A DNA stretch of 64,000 nucleotides from Falciphora oryzae. Lineage: Eukaryota; Ascomycota; Sordariomycetes; Magnaporthales; Magnaporthaceae. The translations under genes and the position numbers were made by a program. The stretch lies in assembly GCA_000733355.1 (NCBI GenBank), contig JNVV01000003.1:186001-250000 (forward strand). Direction: 5' to 3'. The notes under the pieces were generated by a model. It ran no database searches. It saw nothing but the letters and a program-made list of their open reading frames with translations, and had not been told where the DNA came from. This document shows positions 21,551-34,405 of this stretch, piece after piece (the stretch's first letter is position 1; every line of letters begins with the position of its first letter).

Positions 21551-23531
21551 GTGCCGACGCGGGACGGTGCATGGGTTATGTGGACCGAACTTGCAGGGCG
21601 GGTGGCCTTGTCAACAGCCGCCGTCTCCCCAACACGACCCTGGTGGGACCATCATCGGACAGGGCAGCAAGGAATTTCTGATTTTTATTTTTATTTTCTT
21701 CTTCATCCTTCTATCAGGTCCATGTGGGTTTCCCTCCCATCCATGGAAATGACCGGGCCGTGTGGTTTAAAAAATGCTCATCCTGCTCGGAGCGCCCTCC
21801 GAATGAATCGCATTTAGTCAGGCCCTCAAAAGCCCCTTCGCCCCTGGACATACCATCTAAACATCAATTGTTGCAATTGAGTCTGACGCGATGAAAGAGG
21901 CGAGCAACAGAACTGCACAGAGCAAAAGCCTGAGGGGAGCTAATAACAGACCGCATCCATCTTTACCCTGCAGGCCCCCAGTGCGTTGCTTCATGGCGCG
22001 ACCGTCCGCTGCATGGTATCCGCTTGCATATCCCCATCAACACCTCCTTCCGCTGCAAGGACAGCAACCAAACTGTTGGACGGGGACGACCTAGCACGTT
22101 GGCGGTGACGATGGCATGCCACTGCAGCAGCCCCTTCGGCCCCGCTGTTGACCCCGGCTGGCTGCATCTCCGCCTTCTTGACCAGGGCCTCCTACTGGCC
22201 TAGCCTGCCCGTCGAAGAAGGGTAAGGAAGCAGAGAAATAGCAACTAACAGTATGTTTATTATCGCTGGAGAAATGTGCGCGTGACATGTTGCAGGTCCT
22301 GCATAAGTTTCTTTTTGGCTTTGACAGCGCCAGTCGGTGAGAAGGAAGGGGTTTGAGGACGGCGAGCACGACAGCAAGCGCCGCAGATCACGGACCGTCT
22401 GGGCCTGATCCTCATGGAAGCAACAACATGGAAGTGGATCGGCAGCGGCCCGATATTTCTTACCGTCAAAAACATGTCGGCCGTCGAGGTCTCGCCTGTG
22501 CTTCAGACCACCAACGGCAAACAAGAACCCCACTCATCCGCAGCCCGCTGAGGCCGTCCTGCGGACCCTTCACAGGGAGGCTTCCATGGCCTTGCCTCAT
22601 CTCAACCTCCAGCCTGACCAGGTGCGTACGTGCGCTCTGCCGAGTCTAGACTCTGCATGGCCACCAGCGTCAGCCAGGAAGGGTGGCACGGTGGTAGGAA
22701 TCTGGGGTCAGATGAAAATGTTCATTGCGACGGGACGGACAGACTGTGTGAAAAAGCGACTCCGGCTCGGAGGAGAAAGGGCCAAATGATCGATGGCGAG
22801 GGGCACCGGCCGGCCGCCGCGGAATATCACCCAAGCCGCATTGGGAAAAGCCGTCGGAAACGAAGCCGTAAGAGCTAGGACTCGCCCGCCGCTTGCGGCT
22901 TCCAGATCAGGAACGCCGATCAAGCATACGATGTCCGCCTTCTTGCTTTTTTTTTTCCTTTTTTTTTTTTCTCTCTTCACCTGCAAGTTACTTGCCTGGC
23001 TTCCAAGCTCTCTCACCGCCGTGCTCGGCAATTGCGAGAAGAACAAGCAGCTCTTAGCTGCGAGAGTCTTGGACTCGCTCATAAAGACGTACACAGTTTT
23101 CCAGTGGGGCATCGTTGCCAAATGCACCGATTCGGGTGCCCGGAGCCTACTGTGACACTCACTGTTTCTAGGCGTTCGTCGTCGGTTTAGCCTGCCCATC
23201 CGGGCCTTCCGCCAGTCAGTCGTCGTCATCTGGCAAAATCATTGACTTTCCGCGGCTGCATCACCACCCCGCTTTTTCTCTCTCTTGATAGAGGACAAGG
23301 ATAGATATTATCACGCGAGTTGCTTTCCGTGTTGGGTGAAGCGTGCAGCCATGCAAGCACGGCGCCACCATTGGACGATGGAACGTGAGCGGCTGGGCTT
23401 TGAAAAATATGGCAGCGACCTGAAGGAAGTGAGGAAAAGAGGTGCAGAAAACAAGCCATTCAAACAAGATTTTTGCCCCTTCCTGTACCGCTGAGCTTGT
23501 CCTTTCAGAGAGGACAAAGAATCAAGAGGAA

Positions 23532-23533
<2 letters not shown>

Positions 23534-23562
<29 letters not shown>
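23534..23562. repeat. Poly(A) tract, 29 bases
   Basis: The longest homopolymer in the window: 29 A, preceded by GAGGAAAT and followed by GTCCATAT. Confidence 0.9.
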
Positions 23563-23566
<4 letters not shown>

Positions 23567-25886
23567 ATATTAGTGGGCTGGCGCATCCCGAGGCGGTAAT
23601 TATGCCGACATCTCAGTGGACCAAACCACACCTCCTATTCCTGCGTGAGGCTGCAGAGACGGGTTACCGTTACCCTTTTTAGCAAAGATGGGCGAATGCT
23701 GGTGTTATGCGGGACGGCAGTTAATTTGTGTAAAGCATTGGAGTGAGATGGCACCCATAGCTACCAGCCCAGCCTGATTACCCTCCGTCCCTTAGATCGA
23801 GGTAGTATTGACACCAATGTCATTGATACATCACGCATTACCGATGTAAACTTGGCTTCGAGGTGCTTCTATCCCTGACTTACGAATGCCCAAAAGGGGA
23901 AAGCGAAGCAGGCTGTTTTCGTTTGGGAACCCTTCGGTGAGCATTGTGTTGTCAATCCTCGACATTCTCATGAACTCTCCGCTGTCGCTGCAGTCAGACT
24001 CTCTCGGCGGTGGCGCCCCGCTAGCCAGCCAACCACTGCCTACTTGCTACGGTTTGGCAGCTGCACTACGGAAGCCACCGGCAGGTCGCTGTTCGTTGTT
24101 GACGCCTCAGCCGAAGGCGCAGCCGAGCATCGAGAGGGGCTTTCAGATCGCCGGGCTAGTGACGACCCCTAATGTATCACAGCCCCGAGAGTCAAGAAAC
24201 GATGCAATTCTGGCTGGCTCCCGAGGCCGCCAGCCAAGCACTATAAGAATCAGCATCGATCAAGGCCACATTTGGAAGGGGAGGAATGATGCGATTCTAT
24301 GGGGAAAGCTCCTTTTGCCAAGGTGGGATGACACCGTCCACACGTGGCCAGGCGGGGTGCCTTGTTGGTCTGATTGGTCTCCGTGCGACGCCCATCCATT
24401 ATTGCTCGTCCCGGCCTTTTTTTTTTCCTCTCTGCTCTCTCTTGTCACGGGGCTCGAGCCCAAAAGTAGAAATCGGCCGTCCCCTTCCCACATGGCTCGC
24501 CCCACCGAAGCATGATCGAGCGAGGCCTGGAAAGAAATGGAAAGAGAAAGAGGAAAGAGGAGAGGGGCCAAGACTGGCGACACGGGCCGCCAACCCACTG
24601 CCACGTGAAATCTCGGCTCAGGCATCTGATACGAAGTGCGGGTGAGAAAGAGAGCCCATTCAATTAGGTCCATGGCAAGTTCCGTCTGTTGTACCCTCCG
24701 TCCTCGATGGGCTGAAGAGGGGGAGATTACGAGGGCCTGAGCCCGGGTTGCTGTTGCGAGACACTTGCATGCGCTAAAGGTTAAAGTTTGTAGCGATTGA
24801 GCCAGTTCACCACACATTAATGTCTGCTCGCAGGCTGCGTTGTGACCACCTGCAGCCACCGCATCCGGGGGAACAGGCTAGATGTGGTTGAGCGGGCTTG
24901 GTTGATTGCCGGTTTCACAGCATATTCAGCGATACAAGTGCTGGGCGGGCGGGTCACCAAGTCATTGGCTGCGCAGCGGCAGGTCAATATGAGCAACTTT
25001 TGGTTGCTGCAGAGGGGCGAAGCAAGATAAGAGCATGGCTGGTTTTGCCCACGGCCGATTGGCTCGGCAGGCTGTTCGGAGCTGGTTCCGCGTTGCGTGC
25101 CATAGGAACGAGGATTTCCTTCCGGCCGCTTAGGAGCCAGTCGCATTTCGAGGCCAAGCCTGTTTTGATGGCGTGACTCTTCCTTCTCGGACATCTCACG
25201 TCCACACACCAAGGGCTGTCGGGGGCCTAGGAATAGAGAGATTGGGTTACGGAGTTCTCCGCAAAACGTCTGTAAAGGGAAATTCTCCGCTGTGGAGTCT
25301 ATCGAGCAAAGCGAACAAGCAAAGGAACTGGGTGATGGGCAAAAATAACCCCTTTGTTGCAGGTTCACGCTGTGGATTCAGTGATCAGGCACTGGCCCTG
25401 CTCACCTGGGACCCTGGCTCGGCTCCAGAGATCAAGGTCGTTTTTGAGAAGAGAAGACGAAATCGTTCCGAATCTTGTCAAGGTTTGATGAATGAAGGGG
25501 GGTTGACTTGAATTAGCCCAGGCAGGCAGGCAAGAAGAGCCGACGGCGAAAACGATGAGTTTTGAACAAATGTCAGGTGAAGCAAAACATCAGGAGTCGA
25601 GAAAAAGGGCGAGGGGAGGCCTCCTCTGGTCATTTCTGGGTGGGGCAATATTCTCCCAATATCATACGGTAATCCCGCGCTTGCATTTACGCTTTTGATG
25701 ACAGCAGTGAATGCGGTCGGCTTTGTGGTTGCCATTGGATCTTAGCCCTCAGTTTAGCCGGGCAAGACAATGCTGGATGGGTGTTGGACGAGATACGGAT
25801 ACGGCACCTGGGGCTTTGACGGGTTTACACATGTCCTTCAGTAAAGCAGGGGATCAATCAGTCATCTCTTCGTGCGGCCCCTGTCC

Positions 25887-28800
25887 TCAGTCCAGCCCGA
25901 GCTGCCCCACAAGCGCTCTGATTTCGGCCTTGTCGGCGGTGCCCCAGTCCACGCCCTTGAGTTTCTCGGCCGGCCCTGCCTGCGCGCCGTCACCGCCAGG
26001 AGCCGAGACCGCCGAAGCCGACGCCGACTCGGCTGAAAGCAGGACCCACAGCTCGTCGACCACCACCGTCCTGACTCGCGGCCAGGGGTGCAGCATGAGC
26101 GCCCCGAGCCGCCGGCGCGCCTCCTTGATACCCTCGTCCTTCTTCTGCTCGGGCCGGGGCGTCTCCGACCCTTGATCGTCCTGTTGTCCTCCTTGCTCCT
26201 CATTTTCTTCCGCCTCACCTTCTCCCGGCTCCCGCTCCCCTTGTGTGTATTGCTGCTGCTGCTGTTGCATCCCCGCGATTACGCCATAGACTCGCACACA
26301 AGCCTCGAGCTTGCGCACGTTGCCCGTCTTGTACCCGCATCGCTGCACCGACAGGCAGAGCGCCTTGTAGTCGACGACGGTGCAGCGCTGGAAGAGCCCG
26401 ACGTGGAACAGGAAGGCCACGATGGACAGCGTCGGCACCACGATGCGGTCGTGCTGCTGCTGCCCCGGTCCTGGATGAGCAGCGGTAGACGTAGGTTGTG
26501 GGGGCGAGGAAGAAGAGGCTGAAGAGTAGCGCTTGAGGTTGCGCACGAGCGCGCCGCACGCCCGGTCCAGGTTCGCGCGCGAGCGGGCGCAGTAGGCCGA
26601 CAGGGCGGCCCGCCCGGCGATGACGAGCTCCTCGTGGCCCGCGTCCGCCGACGTCACGTACCCGGCCATCAGCTCCTCCATCCACCGGCCCGGGTTGCGG
26701 CGGGCCGGTCTGGAGACGATTGGGAGCATGTGGTCGTCGGCAGCCGTGAGCAGGTTCAGAAGAAAGCGGTAATACTTTCTCGACGAGTAGGTCGACTTGC
26801 GGAGGTCCGAGGCAACCCTGGGGGCCATGTTCCGTCAGAGCTGTCTGTGGGGCAGAGAGCGATTGGAATGCACCACAATGTGAGTCCAAGGAGGCTTTGC
26901 GTGTGAGGGACGTACCGTGTATTTAGGGTCAGAGCGAGTGTCACCTGCGCCTCCGCTCGCACCTTGTCGAGCTTCTCCGCGGCAAGTCGCAAGATCCGAA
27001 GGAAAAGAGCCGAGACGGCAGTGTCGACGGCATCGTCATCATCGCCACCATCGCCGGCGCTGGGAGCCGTCAGCATTGTTTCCCAGAGAGCTCTGGTCGC
27101 CTTGATGGCCTGGAGCCGCACGTGCGACCCAACATCACCCCTGGCGGTCGTCGTGTAGTCGTCCAGCCCCTCGGTGACGAGGCAGAGAAGGTCCGCCATA
27201 TTCTCTCGCAGCACGTCGCTCCCCGTGAGGCCCTTCAGGATCGCGACCCGCGTGTCCGTCTTGCGGTCGCTCGACCACCGGTCCAGGATGGGCTTGCAGA
27301 TCAACTGCCTCCTCAGAGCATGGCTGTCGCCGCTGCCCTCTGGGGACGATGCCGTCGCGACGGTCTCAAGGTGGGAGACGACGGGGTACGCCATGGCGAC
27401 GGCGAAGAAGTAGCCCGTGCCGACGCCGGAACGCGTCGTGGTGGGATTCTGCCGCAGGAGACGAGCCCACTGGCCGACCAGCTGCCTCCTGCTCTTGGTT
27501 GTGCCCGAGTTCTCGTTCTCGCAGAAGGCCAGCACGACCAGCGATGCGGCCGAGGCCGAGGCTATGACCTCCTCTTCTGTGCGGGCCAGCCAGTCATCGA
27601 CAGCCCTCTGAGAGACGGCCAGCAGTTCACCAAAGGCTTGGCCGCGCTTGGATTTGGCTCCGGCCTGGTCCAGGGCGCGGAGAATGCTAGAGAGGCTGGT
27701 CTGATTGGATTTGGATGAGACGATGTGCGCCCCAGGCAGCAGCTTATATTTGGAGTCGTGTCCCAAAGTCGCTGCCTGGAGGACCGGGAACGATGAGGTT
27801 ATGAGTAGACTTCCGGCCTCGGCAATGAGCTCCGGGCGACGGAACAGCGTGGCCAGGCAGCTCTCCAAGACACACGTGAGGCCGGGTATAATCGTCGTGT
27901 TGATGAGGTGCATGAGACGGTCCGGGGTGATAGGCGTCAGCGCCACAGCGGTTTCCCCACTCGGGCCGGCTCGACCGCTGATTGGGCCGGCAAGCTCGGG
28001 GGTTGCATCCAGGACGGCGGCGAGACACAGCAACAGGCCGTGCCGCTCCTCGACCTGTCGCGTCTCGAGGCCTTGGAGGCGCTGGAATAGCGTCCCGAGA
28101 GCAGACTCGAGCTGACCGAGATGGCCATCTCCGACGCCGAGGCCGTCGTTGGCTGCTGTTGTCGAAGCATCAGGAGCAGCTGTAGACGTAGTCTGAGCAG
28201 TAACAGTAGTAGCTAATTCATGCACAACGGCACCGAACGTCAAGCCGGCTACCCTCCTCGCAGCCGCGTCGCCGTCGCCAACGCCACGCCAGCCCAGCAG
28301 AGCGTTGAGCACGGCCTCGCCGTATCGTGTCCCCGACAGGCGGGCGGCCTGCACCGACACCTGGCTTGCAGCACGCGAGCGGAGGGCCACGGCGTGGTAG
28401 TCGACCGCCTGCACAAGCCAGATGCCTTGCTCGACCGTGTCTGGGTGTCGTCCGACCAGCTCCTGGAGAGCCGCTGACGCGCCTCGTCGGATGTTGCCCG
28501 AGGGGTCCAACGAAGCCGCCACCGTGAGCTCGGTGGCCAGGATCTGCAGGACGGAGGCAGAAGTGGACGTCGATGCCGGCGAGCTGTTGCTGCTGCTGCT
28601 GGGCGCTGCGTCGAAAATGTCTGTGTCTACAGCGAGTAGCTCTGGTGTCGTGTAGCGCCTGGCCAGCGCCCAAATGCCGAAGCAGGAGGCATCACGGACA
28701 TTGGTCCCGATAGAGGCTCCTGAAGGGCCGCGGCGTTCGAATGAGAGGCCGGTGACGAGGGCGCGAATAATTGATGCGAGGCTTGCTGCCGGTGGTGATC

Positions 28801-30384
28801 GTCGGTAAAGAAGGTGCGAGAGGGATAGCATTAGACCGTGCCATTCGAGCGGGTCAACTGATGACAGGTCCCGCGTCCGCAGGGCAGATGTGTCAGCTGA
28901 AGCTACCGAATTTGACGAGGCAGCGGTGGTGGGTTTGACCCAGTGAACATTGCGCTCCAGCGCTTCCAGGACAGCATCGACCACCTGCGCGGCCAGGTAG
29001 GGCTGCAACTTGAGGGCAATAACGCTCAGAGCTTTACTGGCGGCAAACCGGACGGGCGTGTCGTTGTCGGAGAGTAGGTCGAGCAGATGACCAACGACGG
29101 TCTCGACGAGAACGGTCTCGGCCTTTCTCTGGCTGCCGCTGCCTTCCTCCAGGGGCTTCCTCAGGACGAGGACGGCGACGGAGCGCATGACCTTGATCAT
29201 GGTCTTGCGCGCAAGGGCGGACGAAGCGATCAGCTTCGAGGTCGACGCCGCGTCCCTGCCGGACGAGATGTTGTAGGCGGCGTAGAAGACGGCGGTCAGA
29301 TACCGGTCCATGTCAGACGTATCGGACGACGAGGCAAGCATGCCGGCGAGGAAGGATAGCACGCCGATGTAGTGGTAGGGTGATGAGTGGGTGTTTGTGG
29401 CGGCGCCATTCTCCTCATCGGTATCTCCTGCACCCTTGCCTCGGGGTCGCAGGGCATCGAGCGACCACTGCACGAGGGCGTTCAGGATGCCGAGCTCCTG
29501 CATGTCCCTCCTCATGGCGATCCTCACCAGCAGCGCCCTGGCCGCGTCCCTTTTCTTCCCCGGAGAGCCGAGGTACTTGAGCGCCAGCGGAAGGATCCTG
29601 AGAGTGATGCCCGGTATGTTGGGCGGCCACTGGAGGCCTGAGATATCAGGGAGGTCATCCTCAGCCAGGTCGACGGACGAGATGGTGGCCAGGTCGAAGG
29701 GGGCCAAGAACAGGTGAGACAGCCACAGCAGCACGACGTAGCGCTCCTCCCACGTCCAGATGCAGGCCGCGGACTCGTCCTGCTGGGCAGCAGCAGCATC
29801 GTCTCCGGGCGCCGTGGAAGTAGCCGTGGCGGCGGCGTTGGCGGCTGACCTCTCGGAGTCCTCTAGGGCGTAGAGCAGGCGCTCCAGGTGCCTGGTCTCG
29901 ACGCTGAGGAAGCGCACGACCACCTTCTCGCCCCTGATCTTGCACAGCGTGTAGAGCAGCTTGCAGATGGCGGCGGGCAGGGGCATCAGCAGGCCGGCCC
30001 TGATGGAGCGCGTCCTGGAGCGCCTGGGCGCCGCGAGGTAGTCGACGAGGGCATCTCCGAGGGCGGGGACCCAGCGGGAGAGGTGCGGGTCCAGCAGCTG
30101 AGGCAGTTCCTGGAAGGGGTCAAGGAGCTGAAGGTATGCGGTGAGCGGTCAGCATTGCCTGGGTCCTGAGTGCCTTGGCTGGTGAAGAAAGAAAATAATG
30201 AATAAAAAATCAGTTTGCTACTCACCGACGTTGCCAAACGTGCCGCCTCGTGTGATCGGACCTGGCCCCGCACTGTGCCATCGGCCCTGCGAAGAAATGG
30301 CTGGAGCGACCGATCAAAGTCGGCGATCAGATCGCTTGATATTTTCTGCAGTTTCACGTCTGAGTCCTCTTCGGGCACATCCAT
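25887..30384 (-). CDS. TBCD: Tubulin-folding cofactor D
   Basis: Three exons on the minus strand (30384-30226, 30127-26916, 26817-25887) encode 1433 residues. The start at 30384 (MDVPEED, purine at -3) is preferred over an in-frame ATG at 30456 in weaker context. The protein is an all-helical HEAT-repeat chaperone of the TBCD/Cin1/Alp1 family: after the SLQPFLRRADG and LLDPFQELPQLLD opening come PLPAAICKLLYTLCKIRG, the VVRFLSVETRHLE stretch, PVRFAASKALSVIALKL and a C-terminal block (YYRFLLNLL then VTSADAGHEELVIAGRAAL). TBCD works with cofactors C and E and Arl2 in folding and recycling tubulin dimers. The acceptor at 26818 is chosen because earlier acceptors keep an in-frame stop. It is longer than human TBCD (1192 residues) because of Ala/Ser-rich and Gln/Glu-rich inserts. 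Confidence 0.93.
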
Positions 30385-30801
30385 CTTTGCGGTTGGGCTG
30401 TGGTTGGCGACGAGTGAGTGAGTCGGTGATGAGCAGAGATTCACAGCTCTGCTCATTCGCTCGCTGGTTGCACTTGATGTTTGCGCCTAGCTCGATGGAG
30501 CACAGGCAGGATATGGCATTGATGGGAGGTTCTTCGGCAAACCGCAGCCAACAGATTGGACCCCACGAATTGGCCTCAAAATTCAAGATCCAAACACTGA
30601 CACATGCTTTTACAACATCATGGCTGAGGATTTAATCCCGGGCCGATGCTTTTCAATGCCATGCCTCACGCAGCGTCTGTCCATGGGCGCCCGGGTCTTA
30701 TCGCTTAACACATCGTGGATGGAGGGAGCTGTGCCGTGCATGGGTTTTGCCCTGCTGTAAAAAAACGTTGGCTTGCCCAATGCACTTGCCTATTTTGAAG
30801 G
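30385..30801. other. Upstream region of TBCD
   Basis: Leader and promoter side of the TBCD gene. No other feature is supported. Confidence 0.4.
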
Positions 30802-31232
30802 TTGTTGCTGCTTTTAATCCGGGCTCGCAGCTACTACTCTCCGACGTATCAAAGGTATTTAGATGCGCACCCGTCCATGTTCGAAAAAACTCACCTTCAT
30901 TTTACACCGCGTCGAAATGGCCCTGGATTTCCTGGTCAACCATGGGCTTCCATCGTGGCCGAGATCCGGCGCCTCCAATTCGCCTTCAACCTGATCAACG
31001 AGCGCGTCCACCCTCGGACTCAGGCCGATCCCCGCCACCACCAGCTGGCACGGCTCAGTCCAGGATTGGTGGCGGCCCCGGTACGCGCTGATCGACCCCC
31101 CTGGCACTGCGCCGGCTCGGCGTCTGGCTCGACGCCACGGACCCCGCGGCACGTCGGGACCTAGCCAGCTACCGGCTATGCCCCTTCGCCTTCGACGCGA
31201 GGCTGTTGCCCGTCCCGAGCCTCCCACAGTGA
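30802..31232 (+). pseudogene. Degenerate gene of unknown family
   Basis: Three protein-like segments lie in three successive frames. The first contains WASIVAEIRRLQF and FNLINERVHPRTQ. The second contains SWHGSVQDWWRPRYALID. The third contains LALRRLGVWLDATDPAA and ends at 31230-31232. Each frame change coincides with a run of C (C4 at 31030-31033 and C6 at 31096-31101), and dropping one base in each run would join the segments. The composition looks coding, but I cannot name the family and see no convincing start. Either it is a relic beside the HET pseudogene, or a real gene with homopolymer errors. Confidence is low. Confidence 0.35.
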
Positions 31233-31555
31233 TGGAGGTGAGGCTATCAATGTCAAGTGATGGATTTCTCCTTAGACACAAGCGGGGCGTAAGTGCTGAA
31301 GCAAAGGAACCTACACAGCCCGCCGCTCTGTATGGGTTTGGGCAGCCATGCAGCAGAAGATACAGGCGCCTTCCTCCACCCTCCCAGCCCGGACACTTCA
31401 CTCGTGAGAAACATCAAATAGCAAGCACAGTTGAGGCTTCAGCCCCAACTTCTCCCTCCATGACGACCACAGCCCACGCCACTTCAAATTCTGGCAACCA
31501 GCCCTGACAACATCCCTCATGCCACTCCACAATCCAGAGCCCCCAACGGTCTCCT

Positions 31556-33897
31556 ATGCCACACACGTATCATGACAGGCGTCCTCTGCCGCACGTGCAA
31601 GGGTGTCTTGTCCACAGAGTGGAAACCCCTTCCACTTCTGAAGCCTCTTCCACTTCTGAAGCCTCTTCCACTTCTGAAGCCTCGTCCACTTCAGATGACA
31701 CGCGCACGCTTTCTCCACACCAACGGCCCTGGCTGCTGACAAGACTGTGGCGGCGAGCTTTGGGCCAGTCCGAGCCGGGGTCCCGAACCGAGGAGCCATC
31801 GAAACAGTCCTACTTCGACTACAGAGGAAAACGCGCTGCGCTTCGGTCTACGACATGCCCTTTCTGCCGTGAGGTTTCTCGCTACCTCGAAGCGACCGAT
31901 CACATACGCGTTAGGGAGGAGGGCGACAGGCCGACTTCTGGCCTCCGGTGGCTGTTCGGAGAGGTCGCTCGGCTGCTGTCGTCGCGCGGCGGTGGTCCCT
32001 TTACCGTGCGGTTCGAGTTGCACTCGAATGTCTGCCCGGAAAAAGAGTTTTACGTGATGGCAAGGGCCTTCTCCCAAATTTTGCTTGAGTTCCAGTTATA
32101 TGCAGATCGCGGTAAGCATTGCTGGTTTCCCCGTCCTATGATGTGATTATTCCCCTTTTCTAACGGATAAGTGCCAAAGACTCTCCTGCTTCAGAGTCTA
32201 TCACTCGCAGGCCACCTTTGTGGGACACAACATCGGACTCGACCTTCGATTCCATCCATGGCTGGATTCGCGAATGCAACACGAACCACCGCTGCATTGC
32301 AGCAAACACGGGGTCTTTAGGCTCACCCAGACGCCTCGTTGATGTTCAAGATGCTGCCGTCTTGCCAAACGTCAAGGTCGTGGAGCTCCCGCCGCTGGAA
32401 CCCAACCCAGGCTACATGGCCCTTAGCTACTGCTGGGGCGATCTGGCAAAGCACGCACAGCTCCGGACACTTAAATCTACCGTCGTCCAGCACAGGATCG
32501 GCATAAACTTTTCGTCCCTCCCGAAAACGATCCAGGATGCCGTAATGCTTTGCAGGCGGCTGACATCCGCTACCTCTGGGTCGATGCGCTTTGCATTATC
32601 CAAGACGATGACGACGACCGTAATGCAAAAATCGCGGCCATGGGACAGATCTATTCAGCCGCTTACCTCACGGTGGCCGCAAGTACTTCTGCCGGGTGTA
32701 CGGGCGGTTTCCTCGGACAGAAGAGCGACCCCTTCTTCACTGCCCCGGTCCTCTGCGATGGCAATCTGCTAGAGGTCAAGTGGCATCCATCACAAATCAT
32801 GCCAACCCGAAGGGGTGACGCCCGGAGTGAATGGACCACCAGATCCGAGCCTTTATACGTAGAAGGGGCTGGACGTTCCAAGAGGCCATGCTATCGACGC
32901 GACTTCTCATATTTTCTTCCATACAACCGTACTGGCTATGCCGCCACACGGCTTTGGCCGGGGGTGGTCCTTCCTGTGGGCAATACCTGGATGTTATAGG
33001 ACAAGGAACCATTTTGCGAGCTACGGGTGATGGAGACCCCACTGTTGCTCCTGCGAACCGATCTGAATCCCAGTGGAAAGAGATCGTCATGAGCCATTCC
33101 GAAAGGATGATCTCGCTCCTCGACGACAAGCTGCTTGCGATCCACGCCGTCAAGGAGCTCCACCGCGGCGTCAATACTTACGTCGCTGGCATGTGGTTGG
33201 AGAACCTCCCCGTCGAGCTGCTACGGGCACACACAAAATGCACGAGCGGACCGTGGAAGAGCTGGCTAGGTTCGGATCAACTTATGGCGGTGGGAGGATC
33301 ACGGGCTACCCATCATGGTCGTGGCTTTCGTTTGACGGCTAGATCTACTACCCACCCACGTACAGTGAAATATTCTCCAGCCACTCCAGCGTGGTGAGGA
33401 GCCCACAGATGGACATGTTCGGAAGGATTTCGGGCGGGGCCCTTCGCATCCGCTGCCCTGTGAAGCGCGTCCTCGTCAACCCCGGGCTCCCCATGGCGCC
33501 TGAATGGAACCTCCTTCACCGCCTTCACAATGCCTACGACGCCAGCATCTGGGACACTGCGACGCGGACGTACCGAGTTCAAATGACAGATGGGGATGTT
33601 CGCAAAAGGAGCCACCTTAACAACGCCATACTTGACTACTCCTTTCGGCGACCCGGCTCGCTCGAAGACGGGGACGTTTACGACAGGGCTCCTCTTCTGC
33701 TGGACTGCGCCTTGGTTGTTGTGAGCAGGCATTGGGCGAACAGGGACAATCGGGAGGACAGAGCACTCGGGACCTTCCTAGCTGACGAGCCCGGGTCTGG
33801 TGGGCAGAGGAGGCGTCGGGTCGGCGTATTCCAGGGGAAGGAAGGCACGGCTCGATACTTTGACGATGCCGAAGAGAGAGAGTTTGACTTGGTGTAG
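31556..33897 (+). pseudogene. HET-domain (heterokaryon incompatibility) pseudogene
   Basis: Exon 1 (31556 to about 32112) carries Ser/Thr repeats and the cysteine-containing TTCPFCREVSRYLEATDHI region common ahead of HET domains. A clean intron (GTAAGC donor, TTCAG acceptor at about 32195) joins it to a HET domain with GYMALSYCWGD, LPKTIQDAV, IRYLWVDALCIIQDDDDD, then GWTFQEAMLSTRLLIF and YPSWSWLSFDG. The frame changes by the same sense three times: near 32553 (after LCRRL), near 32860 (before RRGWTFQE) and between about 33230 and 33300. After SFDG comes an in-frame TAG (33340-33342), beyond which coding-like sequence continues in that frame to 33897. HET proteins trigger cell death on fusion of unlike fungal strains, and such genes often decay. 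Splice signals remain intact, so inactivation looks recent. Confidence 0.85.
31631..31694 (+). repeat. 18-base tandem repeat in HET exon 1
   Basis: The 18-base unit TCCACTTCTGAAGCCTCT occurs 3.6 times and encodes repeats of STSEAS. It keeps the frame because the unit is a multiple of three. Confidence 0.9.
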
Positions 33898-34405
33898 AGT
33901 CTTGTCGTGACGCGATCTCAGGCCGTGCCGCTGATGGCGTAATTTATGTTGGAGCTGCCCACAACGCGACCGGGCCGGGCTCGCCACCCACGTGAATCCC
34001 GTCTGGGTCACTGAGACTAGGTCACCGTCACTTTAGCCTCGATTTCATCACCAGGCACATGGAGCAGTCCAGATTGTCCGTATTTCCATGTCATTAAGTC
34101 ATTACTCAGAGATAGAGAATGTCGCCAAATGTACCCAGATGTGCGGTCTTGTGTAGACACACGCCGCGAGATGTTTCTGCCCGTCGTCCCTTCCCAGTAC
34201 CAATAACCCAGACAAATGATGCACCCGAGGTGTTTCCCAGAGCCGATCGATACCCCCCAAAAAAAACAAACCAAAAAAAAAAAAAAAAACACACGCTTGG
34301 TTGCAGCTCAGGCATAAATAGTAGGAAAAACAAAGACCAAAGATGGTAGAAAGAATAATAAGTATGATGCAAGGAGGCGGCGATGGTGAAAGATGCCAGT
34401 TTCGC
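33898..34405. other. Intergenic between HET pseudogene and GH76
   Basis: Convergent 3' flanks of the HET pseudogene and the GH76 gene. It includes an A18 run at about 34273-34290 with an A-rich approach. No gene is seen. Confidence 0.4.

Larger units (their letters stand above)
20614..25886. other. Gene-poor stretch, 5.3 kb
   Basis: No gene is supported. It holds a GGT microsatellite near 21.05 kb, a 17-base tandem duplication at 21519-21550, T-rich blocks at 22.95 kb and an A29 tract at 23534-23562. Short open frames on both strands have no domain or splice support. Confidence 0.45.

Noticed and set aside
30385..30456. Alternative upstream ATG (30456) for TBCD
   Set aside because: It is in frame but in a weaker context, and the added residues do not resemble the family, whereas MDVPEED at 30384 does.
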